Shown here piece by piece: positions 1 to 7,778 of a DNA stretch of 22,511 bases (within the stretch, counting starts at the first letter, position 1; each line of letters starts with the position of its first letter). Source of the DNA: Chrysochromulina tobinii (Eukaryota > Haptophyta > Prymnesiales > Chrysochromulinaceae); assembly GCA_001275005.1 (NCBI GenBank), contig JWZX01002467.1:1-22511 (forward strand), in the 5' to 3' direction. A program made the translations under genes and the position numbers. Below the pieces are notes generated by a model. The model worked only from the letters and a program-made list of their open reading frames with translations. It was not told the origin of the DNA and did not search any database.

Positions 1-388
1 GCGGTGCTGCCTTTGATCCAGTGCACGAGCTCGTCCGTCTCGGGGTCCGACACGAGTGCATAGAGTTTCGTCAGGAAGGGCGGCAGCCGTGACGCGCTGA
101 TTTTGTGCAGCTCTTCTGGCGCGTCGGGGCGGAAGTGCTCATGCGAGAAGACCATCGCGTCGGGCGAATCCGGCTCGGAATAGGAGCGCCGCACAAAGGC
201 GTATGTGTGCATTTGCTGCGTGAACGAGCCGAGCTTGTTGTGCTTGAAGTAGCGCGGCAGCAGGTCGCTGGCAAAGCGCGCCGGGTCGACGATGCGGAAG
301 GCGGTGCTGCCTTTGATCCAGTGCACGAGCTCGTCCGTCTCGGGGTCCGACACGAGTGCATAGAGTTTCGTCAGGAAGGGCGGCAGCC
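1..388. repeat. 300-bp tandem duplication inside the HSF coding region
   Basis: Bases 1-88 are identical to bases 301-388, a spacing of exactly 300 bp or 100 codons. The repeated part encodes the first half of the HSF domain. Weaker similarity continues past 388: both copies are preceded in the protein by ELHxxSAS. The left copy is cut by the window edge, so the number of units cannot be counted here. Confidence 0.9.
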
Positions 389-2099
389 CTGACGCGCTCG
401 ACGCGTGCAGCTCGAAGCGGTCCGATCTGTGCATGTGAATGTTTGAGCCAGCTGGGCACGCTTCGGGCGCACTCGCAGCCGCGACGGCAGGGAGCAACGG
501 CATACCGGAGGCTGGCACCACTGGACCGGGCGCCGGCTGCGGCTCCAACGCGGTGGGCGGCAGCACGGGGGGGAGCGGCAGTGGCAGTGCTGGCAGTGCT
601 GGCAGTGCTGGCAGTGCTGGCAGCTGAAGAGCGTGAGCTGCGACAGGGAGCAGAGTGGCTTCGGCAGGCGTCGCGGCATGCGGCAGCACCACAGGAAGGG
701 GCGGGGATGCCATCGCGCAGGCATGAAGATGGGGCAATGCTGCTGCTCCAGCAGCCGCCATGGGTATGATCGGTGATGGCTGCGGCGGTGGGTGCAGCCG
801 GACCTGCGGCGGAGGCTTCGGCGGTGGTGGAGGCATGGGCTGCAATAGGGCCTGTCCCAGCGGTGGTGGCAGCAGCGTGGGCAGCAGCGTGGGCAGGAGA
901 GGCGGCATCAGGCCCTGCACGCCTGGCATCGGCAACTGCGAGAAAAGGTGGTTGATTGCCGCCTGCTGCGAAGCGTTCACACCCGCGTTGAGCAGCTGCA
1001 GCAGTGATTGCGTCAGCTCGGCATTCGGGTAGAGGGCCATGGGCATGTGCCCTAGAGTCGGCTCATTTCGGAATTGCACGCCGCCGCTCATGACGCCGCA
1101 GCTCATGGCGCCGCCGCTCACGGCGCCGCCGCTCATGGCGCCGCAGCTCACGGCGCCGCCGCTCATGGCGCCGCCGCTCATGACGCCGGCGCCGTCCGCG
1201 ATGGCGCTGCCGGCACATGGCGCGCCGTCGGAGGTTGCACTTCGCAGCAATTCGGAAGGCAGTCGCTTATCGACGAGCAGCTGGCCGCGCAAGATGCCGA
1301 GCAGGTGATGCGGATGGTCGCGCAGCGGGAGCACTTGCAGCGTGTTGGCAAAAGGTCTCTTGTCCTTTGTGAAGTTGATCAGCCGCACCGTGATCCGCCC
1401 GCTCGTCAAGGCCGCCTGCTTGATCGCGGCGAGGGTGAGCTCGCAAGTGTCCGGTCCCTGCAGAATCTTAAGCGTGTTTCCACGCGCCTCGGCGGCGGTG
1501 AAGCCGCAGAGCCGGCACCACGCGTCGTTGACGTGCGTGATGCGGAAGGGCGGTTCGCGCTCCGTCACCACCGCCGCAAACTCCTGCGTGGGTGCGATCG
1601 CCTCCGCGAGGGTGCTTGGCATGCGCACCCTCGCGCTCTGCGTGGCGACCGATTCGACGGGTGTCTCGAAGGCGCGCGGGTACTCGGGTCGTTCGGCTGG
1701 TACCCGCCATGGCGTGAGCTTGCCCACAAAGTGCGTCACCCTCGTGCCGCCATCGTTGCTCAGCGGCACTACCTGGAGATCATTTATGAAAGGCGTGCCT
1801 GCCTTCGTGTAGTTGAGCAGGCGCACTGCCGCACCCTGACGGCGATCGAGCGCAGCGTTCAGCATGTCGCACGACTCGCGGCTGGTATCCAGACCGCGCA
1901 GGATGCGACACGTCTTTCCGACCGCCTCATCAGCTGAATAACCACACAGGTTCTCCCAGGCAGCGTTGACGTGCGTGATCTCAAAGGGTCGCTGGGCCAC
2001 AGTGAAGATCAGGGCGTCGGGCGAGCTTCGTGCCGCTTCCAGAGCATCGTGCAGAGATCCAGGAGGTCGTCCGCCCTTCATATGGGCGTCAGGCTCCAT
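1..2099 (-). CDS. PAS/LOV-like x2 - HSF DNA-binding domain fusion, partial
   Basis: I followed one open frame of 699 codons from an ATG at 2099 to the window edge with no stop; an in-frame stop lies upstream at 2226-2228. Residues about 30-130 and 175-278 are two PAS domains of LOV type: each starts with an ITHVN strand, then a GxxxRFLQ-like helix segment (GKTCRILR at 61-68, GNTLKILQ at 207-214), then LNYTK or INFTK and FxN. A long linker rich in Ala, Pro, Leu and Gly follows. Residues 572-640 are a heat-shock-factor DNA-binding domain: LPPFLTKLYALVSDP, then W, F..P.RFA, LLPRYFKHNKLGSF and YAF. A second copy begins at residue 672 and leaves the window. HSF domains bind nGAAn DNA; PAS/LOV domains sense light, redox or ligands. 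The likely role is a sensor-coupled transcription factor in the nucleus (inference). No stop codon or 3' end is seen, so total length is unknown. Confidence 0.86.
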   Translation of the reverse strand, partial: MEPDAHMKGGRPPGSLHDALEAARSSPDALIFTVAQRPFEITHVNAAWENLCGYSADEAVGKTCRILRGLDTSRESCDMLNAALDRRQGAAVRLLNYTKAGTPFINDLQVVPLSNDGGTRVTHFVGKLTPWRVPAERPEYPRAFETPVESVATQSARVRMPSTLAEAIAPTQEFAAVVTEREPPFRITHVNDAWCRLCGFTAAEARGNTLKILQGPDTCELTLAAIKQAALTSGRITVRLINFTKDKRPFANTLQVLPLRDHPHHLLGILRGQLLVDKRLPSELLRSATSDGAPCAGSAIADGAGVMSGGAMSGGAVSCGAMSGGAVSGGAMSCGVMSGGVQFRNEPTLGHMPMALYPNAELTQSLLQLLNAGVNASQQAAINHLFSQLPMPGVQGLMPPLLPTLLPTLLPPPLGQALLQPMPPPPPKPPPQVRLHPPPQPSPIIPMAAAGAAALPHLHACAMASPPLPVVLPHAATPAEATLLPVAAHALQLPALPALPALPALPLPLPPVLPPTALEPQPAPGPVVPASGMPLLPAVAAASAPEACPAGSNIHMHRSDRFELHASSASGLPPFLTKLYALVSDPETDELVHWIKGSTAFRIVDPARFASDLLPRYFKHNKLGSFTQQMHTYAFVRRSYSEPDSPDAMVFSHEHFRPDAPEELHKISASRLPPFLTKLYALVSDPETDELVHWIKGST
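583..618. repeat. 9-bp tandem repeat in linker
   Basis: Four perfect units of ggcagtgct, with partial units beside them. On the minus strand they encode LPA triplets in the low-complexity linker between the PAS and HSF parts. The phase is codon-neutral, so length changes do not break the frame. Confidence 0.85.
1086..1190. repeat. 15-bp tandem repeat, 7 units
   Basis: Seven units of the type gctcatggcgccgcc, with c/t and a/g variants. On the minus strand they encode pentapeptides of the form G-A-M/V-S-G/C just after the second PAS domain. The units are multiples of three and keep the frame. They look like a flexible spacer. Confidence 0.88.
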
Positions 2100-2242
2100 G
2101 GGCGCCGCAGGCAGCCAAGCGATCGTCAGTCGCACGCTTTGTTGGCATTCGCTGATGAGAGTGTTGAGTGTTTGTGGGCTCGTGATGAATTGTGAAATGG
2201 AACTGTGAAGAGACGGAAGCACTCCTCATCGGCTCGTACTAA

Positions 2243-3604
2243 TCAGCCGGACAGCACATTCGGGTTCAAGCCCATGTGGAAGCGATTCGCCCACGAGATG
2301 CGGTTGCTCGCACCTGCGACCAGACCATTGACCTTGACGCGCGCGCGCGCATCCGTCGCAACCTGCGTGTTACGCAGCGTCAGCACGCAGTCGCACGACG
2401 AGACGCCGCTGTCTAGACTGGCGGTCGCTCTGCCGATGGCGGCGCGCGTGGGCGGCGACGGCAGCGCTTGCGAAACGCCCACGCGGCGGCGGGCGCCAAA
2501 GACGCGGTGCATGTAGCTCTCGGTCGCGCGTCGGTTGCCCTTTCCTTGGAAGTGCAGCGTCCAGTCGCCATTCGAGAGCAGCTCGAGCGGGCACACGCAG
2601 CCAGGCTCGCACCCGAGGCTCACGTTGCTCATCGGTAGCGCATCCGAGCGTTCAAGTGCGAGTGACACACCGAAGCTCATGGGCAGCCCGCGCAGGCACA
2701 GGCGCAGCAGCGCGCCGGGAGTCGTGCTGAGTAAGCCTGGCTTGTCACGAAAGCGGCCGGTATCGAGCAGCCCGAAGCCGCGGCTGCCGGGCAGCATCAA
2801 CGTCTTCAAGTCGGCGCCGAAGATACACTTTGGGATGTCGGCCGCAGTGCTTGACGCAGTGCTCTGTCTGGCGGCGGTGCCAGCACCAGCGCCATCGCTC
2901 GCCGACGACTCGTCAATCTCGTCAATCTCGTCAATCCCGATCGGCCGTCGACGGTTCCGACGGCGTGGCAGGAGGTGCAGTAGCGCCGTCGTGGGCAGGC
3001 CGCCACCGGCCTCACCACTGCGCTCGGCCTCGACGGCAGCGTCAAATACCTCCATCACGCGCGCAGCGACCCATCGGTGGCCCTCGCTGTTGAGATGCTT
3101 GAGGTCGTCTGACCAAGTCGACTCGTTGTAGCGCAGCGTGACGAGCGGCGCACGCGTGCGTCGCGCCAGCTGCTCGACCTGCGCGTGGGACGCCTCGAAG
3201 CTCTCGATGCAGCTTCGGCAGCCGGGCGGCCGCGGCACGAGATCGATGATGGCCACATGGACCTGCCGCCGCTGCAGCCGTGCGATCATCGACTCGAGAT
3301 AACTCACCTGGCGCTCGAGCTCCTCGCCCATGTTGGGTGTGAACTCGAGAGTCGCAAACCGCGTCGTGTTTGGTGCAAAGTAGTCCAGGCACGACGAGGG
3401 GTACTCGGGACCCATGGCTGCAATGCACGACGGCTGGAAGCCACGGACACTGTGTCGCTTCCTGAGCTCGAGGTATAGGAGCGCCTGAAACGGCAGCTCC
3501 CTAGCTTTGAGGCCGTGCCCACACGTGTTGGACGCGCCCAAAGCCGTGTATGTCATCCCGTTTCGCCCCGAATCGATGCGGGTTTTCCACGAGAAGCCCG
3601 CCAT
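2243..3604 (-). CDS. SGNH/GDSL-type esterase-like protein
   Basis: 453 residues from an ATG at 3604. The N-terminal half carries the SGNH hydrolase blocks in degenerate form: LGASNTCG with the probable nucleophile Ser25 (block I), EFTPNMG with Asn91 where the block III Asn is expected, and DDLKHLNSEGH with Asp167 and His170 (block V, DxxH). Family members hydrolyse ester bonds, often O-acetyl groups on polysaccharides. Residues about 220-240 are a low-complexity acidic stretch with DEI repeats. The C-terminal half (from PKCIFGADL) looks like a separate Cys-containing beta domain (LGCEPGCVC) that I do not recognise. Block I begins only about 20 residues after the start and no signal peptide is seen, so a short 5' exon could be missing. 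The gene lies 143 bp upstream of the PAS-HSF gene, same strand, and is divergent from the coiled-coil gene at 3765. Confidence 0.72.
   Translation of the reverse strand: MAGFSWKTRIDSGRNGMTYTALGASNTCGHGLKARELPFQALLYLELRKRHSVRGFQPSCIAAMGPEYPSSCLDYFAPNTTRFATLEFTPNMGEELERQVSYLESMIARLQRRQVHVAIIDLVPRPPGCRSCIESFEASHAQVEQLARRTRAPLVTLRYNESTWSDDLKHLNSEGHRWVAARVMEVFDAAVEAERSGEAGGGLPTTALLHLLPRRRNRRRPIGIDEIDEIDESSASDGAGAGTAARQSTASSTAADIPKCIFGADLKTLMLPGSRGFGLLDTGRFRDKPGLLSTTPGALLRLCLRGLPMSFGVSLALERSDALPMSNVSLGCEPGCVCPLELLSNGDWTLHFQGKGNRRATESYMHRVFGARRRVGVSQALPSPPTRAAIGRATASLDSGVSSCDCVLTLRNTQVATDARARVKVNGLVAGASNRISWANRFHMGLNPNVLSG
2911..2937. repeat. Short 9-bp repeat in SGNH gene
   Basis: About three tandem copies of tcgtcaatc (approximate edges). 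On the minus strand they encode the DEIDEIDE stretch between the esterase domain and the C-terminal domain. This is a small in-frame linker repeat. Confidence 0.7.
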
Positions 3605-3764
3605 GTTACATGTACTGTGCGACTTCCATTTCCTTTGTGTGGAACATCAGTTACAGCGCAATCAGTGTCCGACCTTTTTTGTATAGACCTGATTTCGTGG
3701 GTGGCGCGTGTGTTTTGACTGAACCCGTCGATGAGAGAAGCAATCAAACGAGGCTGGTTCGCGA

Positions 3765-6734
3765 ATGCCGCAGACGGCCAAGCAGAAGAAGAAGGATGCC
3801 AGCACCGCCAAGAAGGAGCAGGCCTGGCTAGCATCCGAGTTGCTGCAAGGCGAGGAGCTTGCGCGGCCGACTTCCGCGCCGGTGTCTCGGATGCTGCGAG
3901 ATGGCTTTGTCCTGGACATGAACCCGGAGGACCAGTTGGCCGTAATCGAAGGGAACGACACTGAAGACTTTCTCTCCAAGAGCCGGCTGCTGGCCGCGCG
4001 CATATCGAGCCGGCTTCCGGCCTTCGAGCGGCTGGTGCAGGAGCAGGAACTGCGTGCGCACCTCCTTCCATTCGAGCTTGCGATGGACAACCGGCGCGCT
4101 AAGCAGCTGGGTGATGGCGGTAGCATCGAGGAGCTGCAAGAGCGCAATGTCGCTCTGGCTTCCGAGTACGCTGCCTTGCACGCCGCGGCGGAGGAGCGCG
4201 CGGAACGATTCGCACGGATGGAGCAGACGGGCGGCGAGTGGCATAACGAGATACAGGGTGGCGCCATCGCCGGGCGGTACCACGACGCGCGGCTGCACTC
4301 GATGACGATGATGCACGACGGCATCGAGGCGGCGGCCGACCACGAGGATCAACACTCGGCCACGCTCGGCTTCATGGCGGCGCGGTACGTGCAGGAGCTG
4401 CGCGAGAAACACGGCCAGGCCGAGGCGCTCAAGAAGCAGCGCGAGCAGATGAACTGCGAGATGGAGAGGCTCTCGGAGGCGCGCCGCAAGATGGACGAGC
4501 TCGACCTGCGCATGTCGCAGAGCCTCGGGCGCTTCAAGGCCTTCTACGAGCTCGAGAAGCAGGGACGGTCACGTCAGCTAGACGCTCGGCGCGACCTCTC
4601 CGCTATGCGCCAGCATGAGACGAAACAGCTGCGCCACAAGGTGAGCGTGGAGAAGAGGCGCGCCCAGGACGGCGCCATCGAGCAGGTGCGCCTCGCGACG
4701 TACGGCAGGCAGACCGTCGATGTCATCAAGACCGCCGTGCGCGAGGCTGGTGCTTCGGCTGGCGACCGTGCATACCGCGCTCTCGCCTCCAAGCTAGGCA
4801 TCGCGCCACAGGAGCTTCTCGGCCAATTCAAGCGGCTCCTCCGCGAGCTCGAGACGGAGCAGCAACGCGTCGCCACCGCCGAGGCGCGCCAGCGCCACTC
4901 GCAAGGCGAGCTGGCGAAGGCGAAGCTTGCGAGGGACGCGCTCTACGCCGAGGATAAGGGCGCGCCCGTGGCGCCGCCGACTGCCAAGCCGGGAGCCGCG
5001 AGTGAGGCGCAGGTCAGGGCGGAGCAGAAGGTTCGCGTGGCCGAGACGCGCTGTGAGGACTGCAGGCTGCAGGCGGAGGAGGCGTCGAGGCTCTTGCGCA
5101 TGGTGAGCTATTCGTGCAGTGGCCTGCTTGAACGGCTCCCTGTGAATGTGAGCATTCCGATCAACACGCGCGAGAGAGGGGCTGCTCAGACGCGGCTCTA
5201 CGCAGCAGCGACGAAGAAGGACAAAGGCAGCGACGACGTCCTAGGGACGATGCTGGCGGCTGGCGACGAGGGCGGACAGGCTGCGCCAGCCTTCGCAACG
5301 TCGGTAGAGGCGCCATCGTGGACCATCGCTGAGTCCGTTGATGCCGGCGGTGGCCTCTCTGCCACTGGCCCGAGTCTGGACACCGCTTTTGCGTGTGAGG
5401 CGGCAGTTAGCGTGCGGGCCCGCGAGGGGTCAGGTTCGTCAGGTTCGTCCCAAAAGGCGGCCGTTAGCGTCCGGCCAACACCCTCGTCGGCGCCGGCGTC
5501 AGCTGCGGGTGCGGCGGCGGCGGCGGCAAGGGGCATTCGAGCGGCCGCGGAGGCGGCCGAGGCTGAGCTTGAGGCAGCGGCGGAAACGGCGGAATCGGCA
5601 GAAGCGGCTGAAGCGGATGCGGCCGCGCGTGAAGAGGCTGAGGAGGAGGCGGAAGAGGCGAAGGATTCCGATGGCGAGGCGGACGACAACGACGATGGCG
5701 TGGGCGCCTCGCGCGGTCGGCGCCCGGGTGGGACCAAGTCCAAGATGGTCCTGGAGGCCGCCGAGGCTCTCCTGTCGCTGCGACGCCTCGCTCATTCTTT
5801 GGACCGCTTCGAGTATTTCTTCGACAAGGGGATTGCGCATGCGGCACGTGCGGCGCGTACGGCACCGCAGCGCCGCATGGCCCCGGCCCCGCCCGTCCGT
5901 TCCTTTTCGTTGATGACTCTTGGCGCGGGGCCCACTGCCTGTGAGGCCACTGCCTCCGCCGCCGCCGCACAGCTGACGGCGCCCACGACGGCGCCCTCGA
6001 AGCTTCGCGCTGCCTTTGCCGCCGCCTCGCCAGCCCCCCTCTCCCGCCCGTCTTCCGCAGGGGGCTTGGGTGCCGCGCGCTTCACCGCACTGCTTGCCAA
6101 CCCCGTGGGTGCTGACCGGGTTTCGCCAGCCCACAGCCTCGCCCGTTCCAAGCCCCGCCAGTCTGTGCCCGGCGGCAGCGGGCTGAGCCTGACTCCGTCG
6201 CCGCGACCTGCGGTTATGGCCGACTTGCCCGTGGATGCGTGGCTGAAGGACCCGCGGTTCAAGCACAACTGCCGCATAGCACTGAGCCGAGAGGACGACT
6301 CGTCTAACTGGTGTGCTGGCGTGCGTGCGCCGATGGAGCCGATGGTCGAGGCTCAGCATCGAGAGGCGGCGGAAACCGAGCCGAGCGGTGCCATGTCTGA
6401 CGACGGTGTGCGGGCGAGCCACTCTGTGAACCCGCAGCACGCAGACGATCTCTACTCGGATGACATCAACTTCCACCACTTTACGAAATTCAAGGTCAGC
6501 CCGGTAGTGCACGAGAAGCGCGGCATCGTTGGGTTTTCGAAGATCCGCCAGCGTCACGCAAGCCATGAAGGCACGTGGTGGCGCAAGCAGCAGCTCAATG
6601 AAAAAACCACCAAGTCGCGCACCGCCGTCGTCATTCAGGCCACTGCCCTGGGCGAGGCACCGGGCGGTGGCGGAGCCGGCTGGCACTCACCGCCATCGCC
6701 ACAATTGGTGCCCGCCCCCGCGGGGAAATCGTAA
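3765..6734 (+). CDS. Large coiled-coil protein, function unknown
   Basis: 989 residues from an ATG at 3765. Residues about 85-450 are rich in Glu, Arg, Lys, Gln and Ala with heptad-like spacing, typical of long coiled coils. The stretch around residues 340-370 (LGIAPQELLGQFKRLLRELETEQ) has the layout of the short conserved segment in outer-dynein-arm docking and related CCDC proteins, but this is only a resemblance. Residues about 560-655 are a low-complexity Ala/Glu/Asp region, and 670-830 are Pro/Ala/Ser-rich. A better-ordered C-terminal part contains DDLYSDDINFHHFTKFKV and GIVGFSKIRQRH. No membrane segment or signal peptide is seen. A structural or ciliary role is possible. The ATG is the first in frame near a 160-bp spacer shared with the divergent SGNH gene. 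Long antisense frames under it are composition shadows. Confidence 0.75.
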   Translation: MPQTAKQKKKDASTAKKEQAWLASELLQGEELARPTSAPVSRMLRDGFVLDMNPEDQLAVIEGNDTEDFLSKSRLLAARISSRLPAFERLVQEQELRAHLLPFELAMDNRRAKQLGDGGSIEELQERNVALASEYAALHAAAEERAERFARMEQTGGEWHNEIQGGAIAGRYHDARLHSMTMMHDGIEAAADHEDQHSATLGFMAARYVQELREKHGQAEALKKQREQMNCEMERLSEARRKMDELDLRMSQSLGRFKAFYELEKQGRSRQLDARRDLSAMRQHETKQLRHKVSVEKRRAQDGAIEQVRLATYGRQTVDVIKTAVREAGASAGDRAYRALASKLGIAPQELLGQFKRLLRELETEQQRVATAEARQRHSQGELAKAKLARDALYAEDKGAPVAPPTAKPGAASEAQVRAEQKVRVAETRCEDCRLQAEEASRLLRMVSYSCSGLLERLPVNVSIPINTRERGAAQTRLYAAATKKDKGSDDVLGTMLAAGDEGGQAAPAFATSVEAPSWTIAESVDAGGGLSATGPSLDTAFACEAAVSVRAREGSGSSGSSQKAAVSVRPTPSSAPASAAGAAAAAARGIRAAAEAAEAELEAAAETAESAEAAEADAAAREEAEEEAEEAKDSDGEADDNDDGVGASRGRRPGGTKSKMVLEAAEALLSLRRLAHSLDRFEYFFDKGIAHAARAARTAPQRRMAPAPPVRSFSLMTLGAGPTACEATASAAAAQLTAPTTAPSKLRAAFAAASPAPLSRPSSAGGLGAARFTALLANPVGADRVSPAHSLARSKPRQSVPGGSGLSLTPSPRPAVMADLPVDAWLKDPRFKHNCRIALSREDDSSNWCAGVRAPMEPMVEAQHREAAETEPSGAMSDDGVRASHSVNPQHADDLYSDDINFHHFTKFKVSPVVHEKRGIVGFSKIRQRHASHEGTWWRKQQLNEKTTKSRTAVVIQATALGEAPGGGGAGWHSPPSPQLVPAPAGKS

Positions 6735-6925
6735 GACTCAAGTTACTAGGCACTCTCAAGGCATCTTCAGCTCAGGCTCTGGCAATGATTCGTCGTTACA
6801 TCTGATGCCAACCTTCCTCACCTCAGCTGTGTATTGACGAAATGGTACTGTGAAACCAAAACGTCTGCGGGTCTCGGACGCGTCACTCATCACCGAGTAC
6901 CCCTCAGACTCCACGAACTTGGCGA

Positions 6926-7618
6926 ATGTTCCCTCTCGCACTGCTCACGCTCTCGGCGCCGCTTGCGGCCCCGCCCGTCCCGGTTCTGTTCTTGTCCGAG
7001 GCTGGCTGACCCCCCTGCCGCTCCGCGGTGTCTGGTCCCCTGAACCAGCTCGCCGGAGCGGTCGACATCGCCAAGATTACCGACTTCCACCACGTCCCTT
7101 TTGGCAACTCGTACTTCCCGACTGCGGCCTGCGGCGGCGCCCCTTACGACCCCACCAAACGCCAGTGCTTCGAGACGCGCTGCGCGGGCATTCCTGAGCC
7201 TCCCGAGGACTGCTTTGCCGCCAACATGTCGCAAATTGTGACCCAGCATGGGCCGCAGGAGTACGCCTTCAACCGGCTGGCGGCGTGCGCCAAGGACGTG
7301 ACGGTCCAGAAGGGCGAGCCTTGGTACACGCGCTACTGGTCCTTCGTCTACTGCAGCGAGGACAAGTACAGCAGCACCCCGGAGTCCGCTTTGGCAAGTT
7401 GCGCGACAAAGTCCAACTTCACGGTTGACGACTCGGCGTACATGAGCTTGTGCTACGCGACGCCCTTTGGTGACGCGTCGGTCATTCGCGAGGCGAAAGC
7501 CACCATCCTCCATCAGGGCACGCCCACCGTGCTTGTGGATGGCAAGGACACCCCGGTCGGCGATGTTCTCAAGGCGGTGTGCGCCGCGTACACCGGTCCC
7601 AAGCCCCAAGGGTGTTAA
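6926..7618 (+). CDS. GILT-like thiol oxidoreductase, selenoprotein (Sec at codon 28)
   Basis: The frame opens at ATG 6926, the first ATG after an in-frame stop at 6851. It reads a signal-peptide-like start (MFPLALLTLSAPLAA), then VPVLFLSEAG, then TGA at 7007-7009, then PPCRSAVSGPLNQL, and continues without a stop to TAA at 7616-7618: 230 residues if TGA is selenocysteine. The TGA sits exactly where the first Cys of the GILT CxxC active site belongs, giving U-P-P-C (28-31). Other family features: DIAKITDFHHVPFGN, the QHG..E..N....C signature, FVYC, and a C-terminal TPTVLVDGK followed by VC.AYTG..P..C. GILT enzymes reduce disulfides in lysosomal or secretory compartments. The first and second signature Cys are Thr and Tyr here. 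Two N-glycosylation sequons (NMS, NFT) fit a secretory route. Starting at the GTG at 7028 would drop the active site. Confidence 0.85.
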
Positions 7619-7708
7619 ACAACATGGGGCTAGTGCGGCGCTCTCGCCGGCGGCTCCGCGCGCGTATTGCACCGTCCGTCGCAAACAGGACGAAGCGCTC
7701 CGACGATA

Positions 7709-7778
7709 CTCTGTGGATGACGCCGCCTCTCCGTAGACGCCTCTTTCTGAGGCACGGGAAGTGGCCGATAGAATAGAG
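7709..7778 (+). promoter_or_regulatory. Candidate SECIS element (form 2-like)
   Basis: The element begins 91 nt after the stop codon of the UGA-containing GILT gene. Helix I is CTCTGT (7709-7714) with ATAGAG (7773-7778). A small internal loop is GGA (7715-7717) against AGA (7770-7772). The quartet is TGAC (7718-7721) against CGAT (7766-7769), which gives the AUGA...GA core. Helix II is 7722-7731 with 7756-7765: nine pairs including two wobbles, and one C-A mismatch. A terminal mini-hairpin is GCCTC (7739-7743) with GAGGC (7749-7753). The usual apical AA is not obvious; the 5' apical bases are CCGTAGA, so CC or A-G-A may serve. SECIS elements recruit SBP2/eEFSec to recode UGA. Pairing was done by eye. 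Confidence 0.68.

Noticed and set aside
1074-1937. 287-codon open frame on the plus strand
   Set aside because: It lies antisense to the PAS domains of the minus-strand gene. Its translation has no family features and starts with the Ala/His output of the 15-bp repeat.
5499-6686. 395-codon open frame on the minus strand
   Set aside because: Antisense to the coiled-coil gene. It is Arg/Gly/His-rich with no motif, as expected from a GC-rich coding strand read backwards.
7028-7618. GILT-like gene starting at GTG 7028
   Set aside because: A eukaryotic gene would not use this GTG, and the active-site motif lies just upstream across a TGA that is better read as selenocysteine.
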